DNA of 64,000 nucleotides, taken from Desulfomicrobium apsheronum. GTDB taxonomy: Bacteria; Desulfobacterota; Desulfovibrionia; Desulfovibrionales; Desulfomicrobiaceae. The notes beneath the pieces were generated by a model. It was not told where the DNA came from. It worked only from the letters and a program-made list of their open reading frames with translations, and ran no database searches. The position numbers and the translations under genes are program-made. This document shows, piece by piece, positions 45,552-53,450 of this stretch. Location of the stretch: NCBI RefSeq assembly GCF_900114115.1, contig NZ_FORX01000014.1:54267-118266 (forward strand), read 5' to 3'. Every line of letters starts with the position of its first letter. Position 1 is the stretch's first letter.

Positions 45552-46622
45552 ATGATTTGTCTTGGCATTGAAACATCCTGTGACGAGACTTCCGTCGCGC
45601 TTTGGCAAGACGGACATCTCATCACCGATCTTGTGCATACGCAGATTCCCATGCATTCGGTTTTTGGCGGAGTAGTGCCGGAACTGGCATCGCGGGAACA
45701 CCTGCGCCTGCTGGATGGGCTCGTCTCCTCGGTGCTTCAAAGTGCGGAGCGGTCAGCGGGGCAGGGTATCGACCTCATCGCGGTCACGCGCGGACCGGGC
45801 CTGCTGGGCGCGCTTTTGGTCGGCATCGCCTATGCCAAGTCCTTGTCCTTGTCGCTCGGGATTCCGATCATAGGGGTCAATCACCTCCATGCACATCTGC
45901 TGGCCTGCGATTTTACCGATGCCATCGAGTATCCGGCCCTTGGCGTTCTCGTTTCCGGGGGGCATACGCACATCTACGAAATGCCAGCTCCCTGCGAATT
46001 CAACCTGCTCGGAAAGACGCTCGATGATGCAGCGGGCGAGGCGTTCGACAAGATTGCCAAGCTTTTGAATCTTCCCTATCCGGGTGGGAAATACATAGAC
46101 ATTCTGGCTGGGCACGGCACGGCTGATCCGCGTCTTTTTTCAAAGCCGTATCTGCAAAACGACAACTGTGATTTCAGTTTCAGCGGTCTCAAGACGGCGG
46201 TTGCGCAATATGTGCATAAAAATTCATTTGCCGCCATTGACTATGCTTCCTTTGACGTGGAAAACATCCCACAGGAAATCAAGGATCTTTGCGCTTCGGT
46301 GAACGAGACGATCGTCGAGACCCTGCTTGAAAAGACCAGACGGGCCGTGGCGCGTTGTCATGATGTCAAAACCCTGTGCCTGGCCGGTGGGGTAGCCGCC
46401 AACAGTCATCTTCGGCAAAGATTTTCAACGTTTGCCCGCACGCGGGGATTCAAATTTTTAGCTCCCGCGCAAAACTATTGTGGTGATAATGCGGCTATGA
46501 TAGCGTACGCAGGAGTTCAGTGGGCGAAAAGAGGTCTCATGAGTTCCATGGATTTTGAGGCCATCCCACGGGGAAAGATTGTTCCCAATGATTTTATTGT
46601 AAACCCTTTCTTCAAGGAGTGA
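45552..46622 (+). CDS. tsaD: tRNA N6-threonylcarbamoyladenosine synthase subunit TsaD
   Basis: A 356-residue ASKHA-fold enzyme transferring threonylcarbamoyl to A37 of ANN-decoding tRNAs. Visible are GIETSCDETSVAL at the N-terminus, the metal-binding HLHAH in GVNHLHAHLLA, GLLGALLVGIAYAKSL and LAGGVAANSHLR. A GTG at 45543 could add three residues; neither start has a strong ribosome site. trxA follows three bases after. Confidence 0.95.
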   Translation: MICLGIETSCDETSVALWQDGHLITDLVHTQIPMHSVFGGVVPELASREHLRLLDGLVSSVLQSAERSAGQGIDLIAVTRGPGLLGALLVGIAYAKSLSLSLGIPIIGVNHLHAHLLACDFTDAIEYPALGVLVSGGHTHIYEMPAPCEFNLLGKTLDDAAGEAFDKIAKLLNLPYPGGKYIDILAGHGTADPRLFSKPYLQNDNCDFSFSGLKTAVAQYVHKNSFAAIDYASFDVENIPQEIKDLCASVNETIVETLLEKTRRAVARCHDVKTLCLAGGVAANSHLRQRFSTFARTRGFKFLAPAQNYCGDNAAMIAYAGVQWAKRGLMSSMDFEAIPRGKIVPNDFIVNPFFKE

Positions 46623-46625
46623 ATA

Positions 46626-46946
46626 ATGGCTGCACAAGTGAACGATGCCGGATTTGAAGCGGAAGTTTTGAAAGGTGATCTTCCTGTATTGGTGGATTTT
46701 TGGGCACCGTGGTGCGGACCGTGCAGGGCCATTGCTCCCGTGATTGAAGAACTGACCCAGGAATTCGAGGGCAAGGTCAAGATCGTCAAGATGAATGTTG
46801 ACGAAAATCCCGGCACACCGAGCAAGTACGGAATACGCGCCATCCCGACCTTGATCCTTTTCAAGAACGGAGAAGTCGTGGAGCAGGTCACAGGCGCTGT
46901 CTCAAAGGCCAGCCTGAAGCAGATGCTTAGTGACAAGGCTCTCTAA
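46626..46946 (+). CDS. trxA: Thioredoxin
   Basis: A 106-residue thioredoxin with active site WAPWCGPCR and the conserved cis-proline segment [13 protein letters not shown]. Cytoplasmic disulfide reductant. AAGGAG precedes the start six bases ahead. It is followed by an intrinsic terminator. Confidence 0.96.
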   Translation: MAAQVNDAGFEAEVLKGDLPVLVDFWAPWCGPCRAIAPVIEELTQEFEGKVKIVKMNVDENPGTPSKYGIRAIPTLILFKNGEVVEQVTGAVSKASLKQMLSDKAL

Positions 46947-46974
46947 TTGTTGTTGATCCTTGAGATTGTCTGAT

Positions 46975-47015
46975 GAGGGTGGCTGCGAAAGCGTAGTGGT
47001 CACCCTTCCTTTTTT
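46975..47015 (+). terminator. Intrinsic terminator after trxA
   Basis: AGGGTG (46976-46981) and CACCCT (near 47001-47006) form the base of a stem with inner CTGCG / GCGTAG pairing, followed by CCTTTTTT. Confidence 0.7.
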
Positions 47016-47106
47016 GTCTTGAGTTTGGTGCATTTCGCGGACGATCAGCTAAATGGCATTCAATCTCGTCCCATCACTTCCATTTACCGTGAGCCAGGTA
47101 ATTGTA

Positions 47107-47820
47107 ATGCGTAACTATTTGATTCTTTTTTCTTTTGTCCTGCTTTTAAACGGGTGTGGAGCCATTGACTATTACTTCTTGACTCCGCCTGACGACACCG
47201 CCCAGGAGCTTTACGAGAACGCTCGTGGCTTCATGCAAGACAAGGAATATGTGGAAGCCATTGATTCCTTGACCAAACTCAATGACAGATACCCGTTCAG
47301 CCCTTACGCCACGGAAGCCAGACTCATGCTTGGCGATGCATACGCCCTGGATGCGCAGTATCTGGAAGCCGTTGATGCGTACGAAGAATTCCTGAATATG
47401 CATCCACGCCACGAATCCATCGATTACGTTCTGTTTCAGATTGGCGTGAACAAATACAACTCACATCGGTCCATCGACCTGCCGCACACGCAACTTGGTG
47501 AAGCTGTCGAAACCTTCAGAAGACTTGTGAATGGATATCCCGACAGTACTTATCGAGAGCAAGCTCTTGAATATATAGTCAAGTGCAGAAAGCTGATGGC
47601 TGAACATGAAATGTTCGTGGCTGATTTTTATTTTAAGTCTGGCTCGTACAATGCGGCATGGACACGTTACACATACATCATCGAGAATTTTTCCGAGTTG
47701 GATGAAATCGTGCAACTGGCCAAATCAAAGGCCAAAGTGGCTTATTACTACGCGCAGAAGCAGGATAACGACACCAAGCGCCATCCGAGCAAGCTCAAAC
47801 AGTATTTTGACTGGCTTTGA
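47107..47820 (+). CDS. bamD: Outer-membrane assembly lipoprotein BamD
   Basis: A 237-residue lipoprotein with signal and lipobox (LILFSFVLLLNGCG) and five TPR-like repeats (e.g. TAQELYENARGFMQDKEYVEA, PYATEARLMLGDAYALDAQY, STYREQALEYIVKCRKLMAEHE). BamD is an essential Bam-complex partner of BamA in outer-membrane protein folding. The start at 47107 gives a proper signal; an upstream ATG at 47053 adds 18 residues. It ends before a strong terminator. Confidence 0.93.
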   Translation: MRNYLILFSFVLLLNGCGAIDYYFLTPPDDTAQELYENARGFMQDKEYVEAIDSLTKLNDRYPFSPYATEARLMLGDAYALDAQYLEAVDAYEEFLNMHPRHESIDYVLFQIGVNKYNSHRSIDLPHTQLGEAVETFRRLVNGYPDSTYREQALEYIVKCRKLMAEHEMFVADFYFKSGSYNAAWTRYTYIIENFSELDEIVQLAKSKAKVAYYYAQKQDNDTKRHPSKLKQYFDWL

Positions 47821-47850
47821 TTTGGCTGCGGCCGTTATTTGAATCATCCC

Positions 47851-47877
47851 GGGGCGTCTGAGACGCCCCTTTTTTTA
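47851..47877 (+). terminator. Intrinsic terminator of bamD
   Basis: GGGGCGTC, a 3-base loop and GACGCCCC, followed by seven Ts. Confidence 0.93.
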
Positions 47878-47920
47878 TTCCGGGCGCACCGGGTAGTTCA
47901 ACTTCGATTGCGTCCATCGA

Positions 47921-48736
47921 TCATAAAAACAGTTCGGGCTCGCGACGATCGGCGAATTTTTCATGCAAGGTGCGCCCAAGTTCCAAAATTTTGGGATGGA
48001 CCATGACCCTGGCCCCAGTCGGACAGACACGGACGCAAGCGCAGCAGCGCAGGCACGCCATCTTGTCGGTTTCCACGGTGTCGTTAATCAGGGTGATGGC
48101 GGTGGAGGGACAGGACCTTGCGCAATCTCCGCAGAGAACGCATGTGTCGGCGTCGGTCTCGGGAGAGATCGGTGCAGGCTGGACTCCTTCGCGGTACGGA
48201 AAATTTCCCGGCACATTAAGCATCTGGGTGTCGCCATCCGTGTCTCCGACTTCGAGCATTTTTTCCCGCACGCTTCTTCCAAAGTTAAGCGCCTTCTCCA
48301 AATCAATCGTGTCCGGTCGTCCGTGACCCACGGGATGATCCGTCGTTGAAAAGGAATGTTCCCCCAAGAAGGCCGCTGCCGCGACCGGCGCAAATCCCAG
48401 TTCCACGGCCAGATCCCGCAGTTCAAGCAAGGCGTCGTCATAGGCCCTGTTCCCGTAGACGACCACAAGCACCGCCTTGCGTCCTTTTCCCTGCACGCAA
48501 GCGCGCAGTCTTTCCACCGCCAGAGCGGGAATTCGTCCTGCATGAACCGGCATCCCGATGAGAGCCATCCCGCCGTTTTCGAGTTGATCTTCCGAAGAAA
48601 ATTTCTCTGAGGCAGTGTACGTCAAATCCAGCTGCGTGCAGGAGTCGGGCGCCAGGCCAGAGGCTATGGATTCCAGAATCTTTCTGGTCGTTCCCGTCGG
48701 GGAAAATAGAATTTGCTGCGCTTCAAATTTATGCAT
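47921..48736 (-). CDS. EFR1-type flavodoxin-like/4Fe-4S ferredoxin protein
   Basis: A 271-residue protein. The N-terminal flavodoxin-like domain (~1-160) starts with QILFSPTGTTRKILESIA (FMN-phosphate loop) and includes ALIGMPVHAGRIP. The C-terminus carries two 4Fe-4S motifs, CVLCGDCARSCP and CLRCCACVRVCP. The start at 48736 gives the family N-terminus. Such proteins transfer electrons in anaerobes; the partner is unknown. Confidence 0.88.
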   Translation of the reverse strand: MHKFEAQQILFSPTGTTRKILESIASGLAPDSCTQLDLTYTASEKFSSEDQLENGGMALIGMPVHAGRIPALAVERLRACVQGKGRKAVLVVVYGNRAYDDALLELRDLAVELGFAPVAAAAFLGEHSFSTTDHPVGHGRPDTIDLEKALNFGRSVREKMLEVGDTDGDTQMLNVPGNFPYREGVQPAPISPETDADTCVLCGDCARSCPSTAITLINDTVETDKMACLRCCACVRVCPTGARVMVHPKILELGRTLHEKFADRREPELFL

Positions 48737-48982
48737 GTCTTGTTTCTCCGGTTGATATTCGAGAATTTTCCCTGGCGGCGGTCCGCCGGGATCATTATTG
48801 AAATTTTGATCTGCATTTTCCGTATTCTTTCCGAGTCTGTTCAATGGGCGCGTCCGTCACTTCCCTGTCGCCATCCCGTCATCCATTTTTGACATTTTCA
48901 ACGCACAAGACAGCAACGTCCGTGATAGAAAAGTCTTCAACCTGTCAATTTCAAACATCATCTTATTCAAGGTGCGATATTC

Positions 48983-49536
48983 ATGGGAAAAAAATTCGGA
49001 TTTCAGATCAAGCTTTCTGTCGTCACCATTGCCATCGTTCTTGTGACAGTTTTATGTACGTCCCTGTCGCAGATGTTCATGACGAGAAACGACGTCTTGC
49101 GTCAAGGACGCGATGGGCTTTCCAGCATCTCTTCCACCTTGGTGGAATCAGTGCCCTTGCAGCATGCTCGTCTGCAAAAAAGATCATCATCGATCGAGAT
49201 ATCATGAAAACTCAGTTCGAATTGAGTGGTTTTCCTGTTCCTGAATTGCTCATGGATGCCGAACTTGATCTTGTGAATCAGGATGGAGGAACAGGACGTC
49301 ATGACCAGGAAGACATCTCCGATAACGTGAACCAGGATGCCCGAGGCATTGCCGAAATCAACAGCAACGTCACGTCGAGTTCAGCCATGACCCAGGAAAT
49401 AAGCGATGAAATCGAGGGGGTTCGGGATTCCTCCAACGCCATGCAGGACGAGAGCAGAATGGTGCTGCGCAGCGCCGGAGGGCTGGCCGACCTGTTCTCG
49501 CATCTGGAGAAGCTGGTCGGCCGATTCAGGTTCTGA
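48983..49536 (+). pseudogene. Broken methyl-accepting chemotaxis receptor gene
   Basis: The first frame (48983-49207) gives a receptor N-terminus with a membrane segment (LSVVTIAIVLVTVLCTS). Near 49170-49180 the match moves to another frame (KKIIIDRDIMKTQFEL, then sensor-domain sequence to ~LDLVNQ). It then jumps directly to the receptor's C-terminal part (AEINSNVTSSSAMTQEISDE, SHLEKLVGRFRF). One frameshift plus loss of most of the cytoplasmic domain make it non-functional. Confidence 0.75.
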
Positions 49537-50685
49537 TCAGTTTACAGGTTCCAATAGCAGCAGTTGGCCGGGATCGTGGTCCGTGAGCAGCCACAGGTTG
49601 CCGTCCGGGCCCTGGCGCACGTCGCGGATGCGCAGTCTCAGGTTTTCAAGCAGGCGTTCTTCTTCGATCACAACCTCTCCAGCCAGCTTCAGGCGCGCGA
49701 GATGGCGGTGGGAGAGGGCGCCGACGAAAAGGTCTCCCTTCCATGCGGGAAAGGCTTCGGCCGTGTAAAAAGTCATGCCCGACGGGGCGATGGATGGAGT
49801 CCAGTGATGCAGAGGGTCAGCCATGCCGGGCATGTGCTTGAGCCCATCCCCGATGCTGAAACCGGTGTAGTCGATGCCCAGGGTAACGACAGGCCAGCCG
49901 TAATTGACACCGGGAAGGATGATGTTGATTTCGTCCCCGCCCTTGGGGCCGTGTTCGTGGGTCCAGATCTCTCCGGTTTGCGGATGGACGGTCATGCCTT
50001 GGGGATTGCGGTGTCCGTAGCTGAATATTTCCGACCATGCGCCTTGTTCGCTAACGAAAGGGTTGTCCTCGGGGACGCGCCCGTCTTCATGGATGCGGAT
50101 GATTTTTCCGGCATGGTCATCCAGCTTTTGCGCGCGCTGCATTTGCCCCCGGTCGCCCACGCTGATGTAGAGATGGCCCTGACCGTCAAAGCTCAGCCGT
50201 GATCCGAAGTGCACCCTGCCCGAAGAGGCGGGTTCCGCCCTGAAGAGCACCTCTACGTCTTCAAGCGTATCGCTTTCCAGTCTTCCCCGGGCCACGTGCG
50301 TGGTCACCTCCCCGTTTAGATTTCCGGAATAACTGAAATAGAGCAGACGATTTTTTGCAAAATCCGGATGTGGAAGAAGGTCAAGAAGGCCGCCCTGGCC
50401 CCGCACCCGAATCTGGGGCAGACCCTGAACCGGTGCTTGCAGGAGAACTCCTGCCCGGACGATGCGCAACCGTCCTGGGCGTTCGCTGATCAGCATATCG
50501 CCGTCGGGGAGAAAGGCCAGGCTCCAGGGATGCTCCAATCCGCTGGCCACGGCCGTGACGCGAAAGCGGTGATGTTTCGATGAAAACTCTTCGCCCTGCG
50601 CCGACATGCCGATGCTGGAGAGCAGCGTCATGGCACAGATTATGAGAATCAAACCGCTGATGCGTGCGGGAACGTTTATTTTCAT
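49537..50685 (-). CDS. Soluble PQQ-dependent aldose sugar dehydrogenase-like protein
   Basis: A 382-residue six-bladed propeller protein of the GDH-B/YliI family that oxidises aldoses with PQQ in the periplasm. A signal peptide (ISGLILIICAMTLLSSIGMSA) precedes GLEHPWSLAFLPDGDMLISE, and YSGNLNGEV, GSRLSFDGQGHLYISVGDRG, YGHRNPQGMTVHPQTGEIW and HEHGPKGGDEINII carry the usual metal/PQQ residues. PQQ synthesis genes are not visible here. Confidence 0.88.
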   Translation of the reverse strand: MKINVPARISGLILIICAMTLLSSIGMSAQGEEFSSKHHRFRVTAVASGLEHPWSLAFLPDGDMLISERPGRLRIVRAGVLLQAPVQGLPQIRVRGQGGLLDLLPHPDFAKNRLLYFSYSGNLNGEVTTHVARGRLESDTLEDVEVLFRAEPASSGRVHFGSRLSFDGQGHLYISVGDRGQMQRAQKLDDHAGKIIRIHEDGRVPEDNPFVSEQGAWSEIFSYGHRNPQGMTVHPQTGEIWTHEHGPKGGDEINIILPGVNYGWPVVTLGIDYTGFSIGDGLKHMPGMADPLHHWTPSIAPSGMTFYTAEAFPAWKGDLFVGALSHRHLARLKLAGEVVIEEERLLENLRLRIRDVRQGPDGNLWLLTDHDPGQLLLLEPVN

Positions 50686-51175
50686 GGTCCCTCCCTTGGG
50701 CTGCTCCTTGCTGGAAACAAAAACTCAGCGATACTGATAAGCCTTGAAAGCTCATGTGTCACATTAGATATCGCCACATGGTCAGGAATAAACGTATTCG
50801 GGATTCAAGACAAAATCCACTGACCATGCGTTTCCCATAACAAACAATTTGCTTGCAGGCAAAAAAAGGCCGCTCGGGAGTTATCACCCCTGACGACCTT
50901 TTCGCATGTGCCTGCTCACTTGCGAGTACGCTCATTGCATGCACCGTATGATTGATGGTTTGTGATCATAACTGCACGACGCAATTGCGATGCATTCCCG
51001 TTTGGCTTTGAAATCAATAAAATTTAACTTGTCTAACTTAATTTTCCAAACCACCTTGTGCCGCTATGGCGCGAGGCATGAAACCGCGAAGGCTGCCCGC
51101 CGACATCGCGGCGCTCCTTCGGGGACCGTTGCATTTCCAAGCTTCAAATTTTCTTGGGATAAAAAGGAAGTCATC
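50686..51175. other. Long spacer with an orphan hairpin/terminator
   Basis: About 490 bases with no convincing gene. On the minus strand at about 50861-50902, an imperfect stem (GGTCGTCAGGGG / CTCCCGAGCGGCC) is followed by seven Ts, like an intrinsic terminator. No gene is upstream of it on that strand, so it may end a small RNA starting somewhere between 50900 and 51060. A 61-codon frame through the hairpin (50759-50944) is not believed. Confidence 0.4.
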
Positions 51176-51829
51176 GTGAAATACAAAGCTGTCGTTTTCG
51201 ATATGGACGGAACCCTGCTCGACACTCTTGCGGATCTGGCTGACGCCATGAACCGGGTGCTCGCGGAGCACGGTTTTGCGACGCACCCCGTGGACGCCTA
51301 TCGGCATTTCGTGGGCAGCGGGGCAAACCGTCTCGTGGCCCGCGCCCTGCCCGCGGACAGGCAGGATGAAGATCTGCGAGCGCTGTGCCTGCAATCCTTC
51401 CTGCGCGAATATGAAGCCGGATGGCGGAACAAAACCTGCCTCTACGAGGGCGTGCCCGAACTTTTGGATGCACTTGCGGCCCGAAAGATCCCCATGGCCG
51501 TTTTGACCAACAAGCCTCAGGCCTTTGCCGAACTCTGCATGCGGGAATTTCTTTCGCGCTGGGATTTCACGTTGACCCTGGGACAGATGCCCGGTGTCGC
51601 CGTGAAACCCGACCCTGCCGGGCCAAGGCAGGTCATTCGCCATCTGGGCGTGCAACCAGAGGAAATTCTGTATCTGGGCGACACGGATGTGGACATGTTC
51701 ACGGCCGTCAACGCCGGAATGTATCCGGTGGGGGTGCTGTGGGGCTTCAGGCCCGAGAGGGAGCTGCTAGATGCCGGGGCGGCGGTGATTTTGCGCCACC
51801 CCATGGAACTTGTTTCTTTGCTGGACTGA
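51176..51829 (+). CDS. gph: Phosphoglycolate phosphatase (HAD family)
   Basis: A 217-residue HAD-superfamily hydrolase. The nucleophile motif is VVFDMDGTLLDT, with motif II in MAVLTNKPQ, the motif III lysine in GVAVKPDP and motif IV in LYLGDTDVDM. It dephosphorylates 2-phosphoglycolate or similar sugar phosphates. The start is a GTG at 51176 with AAGGAAG six bases ahead; longer readings are not supported. A short terminator follows. Confidence 0.88.
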   Translation: MKYKAVVFDMDGTLLDTLADLADAMNRVLAEHGFATHPVDAYRHFVGSGANRLVARALPADRQDEDLRALCLQSFLREYEAGWRNKTCLYEGVPELLDALAARKIPMAVLTNKPQAFAELCMREFLSRWDFTLTLGQMPGVAVKPDPAGPRQVIRHLGVQPEEILYLGDTDVDMFTAVNAGMYPVGVLWGFRPERELLDAGAAVILRHPMELVSLLD

Positions 51830-51837
51830 AAAACTCA

Positions 51838-51861
51838 CCAAGGGCAAGACTTGGCTTTTTT
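51838..51861 (+). terminator. Intrinsic terminator after gph
   Basis: CCAAG, a 7-base loop and CTTGG, then C and six Ts. Confidence 0.65.
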
Positions 51862-51879
51862 ATAGCGCGGGGGAGCCCG

Positions 51880-53058
51880 CTACCAGCCCCTGCAGCGTTC
51901 CCAAACTTGCCTCACCGTGTTCTTTCCTACGCCGATGACATGGTAGCGGTCATGCTGAGTGGCAGTTGCACAGGCGTGGTTGGGGAGAATCCGCAGTCGC
52001 GTGCCGATGGGCAGCTCGCAGTCCAGCCGGGGGCAGCCCGGGCGAGCCGCGACAATGCCGTGTTCCTGGTTGACGATGGTGACTACGAGATCGGCCAAGG
52101 GACGGCCCGCGACGTCACAGACCAGTCCATATCCCTGGTCCACGGCCTGGCCGGCAGTGCCGCGATCCGAGGACAGCGCGGTCCATCCGGCGTCGATGAT
52201 CGTCCAGCCCTTCTCGCGCTGGTGTCCGATGACGGTGCTCAGCACCGAAAGGGCGATGTCGTCCGGGGTGCAGATGCCGATGCCGGCCTGGACCAGATCG
52301 AAAAAGACAAAGACTCCGGCGCGCACCTCGGTCACGCCTTCGTAGCTCTGAGCCGTAAAGGCCGTGGGTGTTGACCCGACGCTGACCACCGGGCATGGAT
52401 GACCGGCCGCGCGCAGCGTCTCGGCGGCCGTGACTGCGGCCATGCGTTCCTGCTCGGCGGCGGCTTCAAGCGCCGCTTGCCCACGCGCCTCGTAGCTCTC
52501 GCCTGCGTGGGTCAGCACGCCCATGAGCCGTGCCGTGGGTGTCAGCGCCTTTGCGATGGCCAGAAGCAGGGGTGCATCCTGCGGCTTTACGCCCGAGCGA
52601 TGGCCGTCGCAATCGAGTTCGATGAGCACAGGGATGGGGTCGGAAGGGTCCGACGCCGAGACCACCGCGACGGCCTGCTCCACGCTGTCCAGCAAAACGG
52701 CAAGTGTGATTCCGTCCTTGCGAAGCCTTTGAACTCGCGGCAATTTGTCCGGGGAGATTCCGACGGCGTAGGTGATGTCGGTCACGCCATGCCGGATCAA
52801 CTCCTCCGCCTCGCGCAGCGTGGAGACCGTGGCCGGACCATGCGGACCGGTCATCATCCGGCGGAACACATCCCACGATTTGGCCGTCTTGAAATGAGGA
52901 CGGAAGGCCACTCCGGCTTTTTGCAGGCGGTCGCGCAAACGGTGGATGTTGTTGTCCATCCGCGCCTCGTCGACAAGCAGGCAGGGCGTGTCCATGGTCT
53001 GCAAGGACTGCGAAAGATCGGAAGGCGAACAGATGTTGGTGGATGAAAGTCCGTTCAT
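51880..53058 (-). CDS. D-serine dehydratase / D-threonine aldolase-type PLP enzyme
   Basis: A 392-residue fold-type III PLP enzyme. The alanine-racemase-like barrel begins with TPCLLVDEARMDNNI, and the PLP lysine is in FRPHFKTAKS. The C-terminal metal site shows LPNHACAT; an H-x-C pair is the zinc ligand pattern of eukaryotic D-serine dehydratase, while D-threonine aldolases usually have H-x-D. It would degrade D-serine or related D-3-hydroxy amino acids. The start at 53058 has GGAG 10 bases ahead. It is divergent from a chemotaxis receptor. Confidence 0.82.
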   Translation of the reverse strand: MNGLSSTNICSPSDLSQSLQTMDTPCLLVDEARMDNNIHRLRDRLQKAGVAFRPHFKTAKSWDVFRRMMTGPHGPATVSTLREAEELIRHGVTDITYAVGISPDKLPRVQRLRKDGITLAVLLDSVEQAVAVVSASDPSDPIPVLIELDCDGHRSGVKPQDAPLLLAIAKALTPTARLMGVLTHAGESYEARGQAALEAAAEQERMAAVTAAETLRAAGHPCPVVSVGSTPTAFTAQSYEGVTEVRAGVFVFFDLVQAGIGICTPDDIALSVLSTVIGHQREKGWTIIDAGWTALSSDRGTAGQAVDQGYGLVCDVAGRPLADLVVTIVNQEHGIVAARPGCPRLDCELPIGTRLRILPNHACATATQHDRYHVIGVGKNTVRQVWERCRGW

Positions 53059-53264
53059 GCGGGCACGCTCCAGGAAGATTTTTTTATGGACAATGTCATC
53101 ATGAATGAACCTAGCCGACAACCCCATTCGACTCAAGCCCGGCGCCTTTGATGCCGCCATCCGCATCGGAGGATCGCGCCTTTGCGGATGCTCATGCTCG
53201 CGCACGGCCGCTTTTGACGACCGCGCCTTCACGCGAGAAAGAAGTCTCCTATCTCATCTGCCAC

Positions 53265-53280
53265 TTTATCTTGAGATAAA
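53265..53280. promoter_or_regulatory. 16-bp palindrome in the divergent spacer
   Basis: TTTATCT and AGATAAA flank a central TG, giving a perfect dyad in the 392-base spacer between the D-serine dehydratase-like gene and the receptor gene. It resembles operator half-sites of MarR-type regulators, by inference only. Nothing else was recognised in the 53059-53450 spacer. Confidence 0.4.
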
Positions 53281-53450
53281 TCTAGGTTAGGCTTATAAAA
53301 CGCCCAGTTGCAAGGGTGGAGTAGGGATGTCTTGAATGCGCGAAGCGCTCTTTCCCGAGTGTTTTAAGGATTGTAGCCACGCATGATTCATGTCCCAATG
53401 GTGCTGACGAGACCGCGAACTGACTAACCTTGAATGGACCGGAGAAAACG

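Noticed and set aside
50759..50944. 61-codon minus-strand frame
   Set aside because: It runs through the orphan hairpin and T-run and has no ribosome site or motif.
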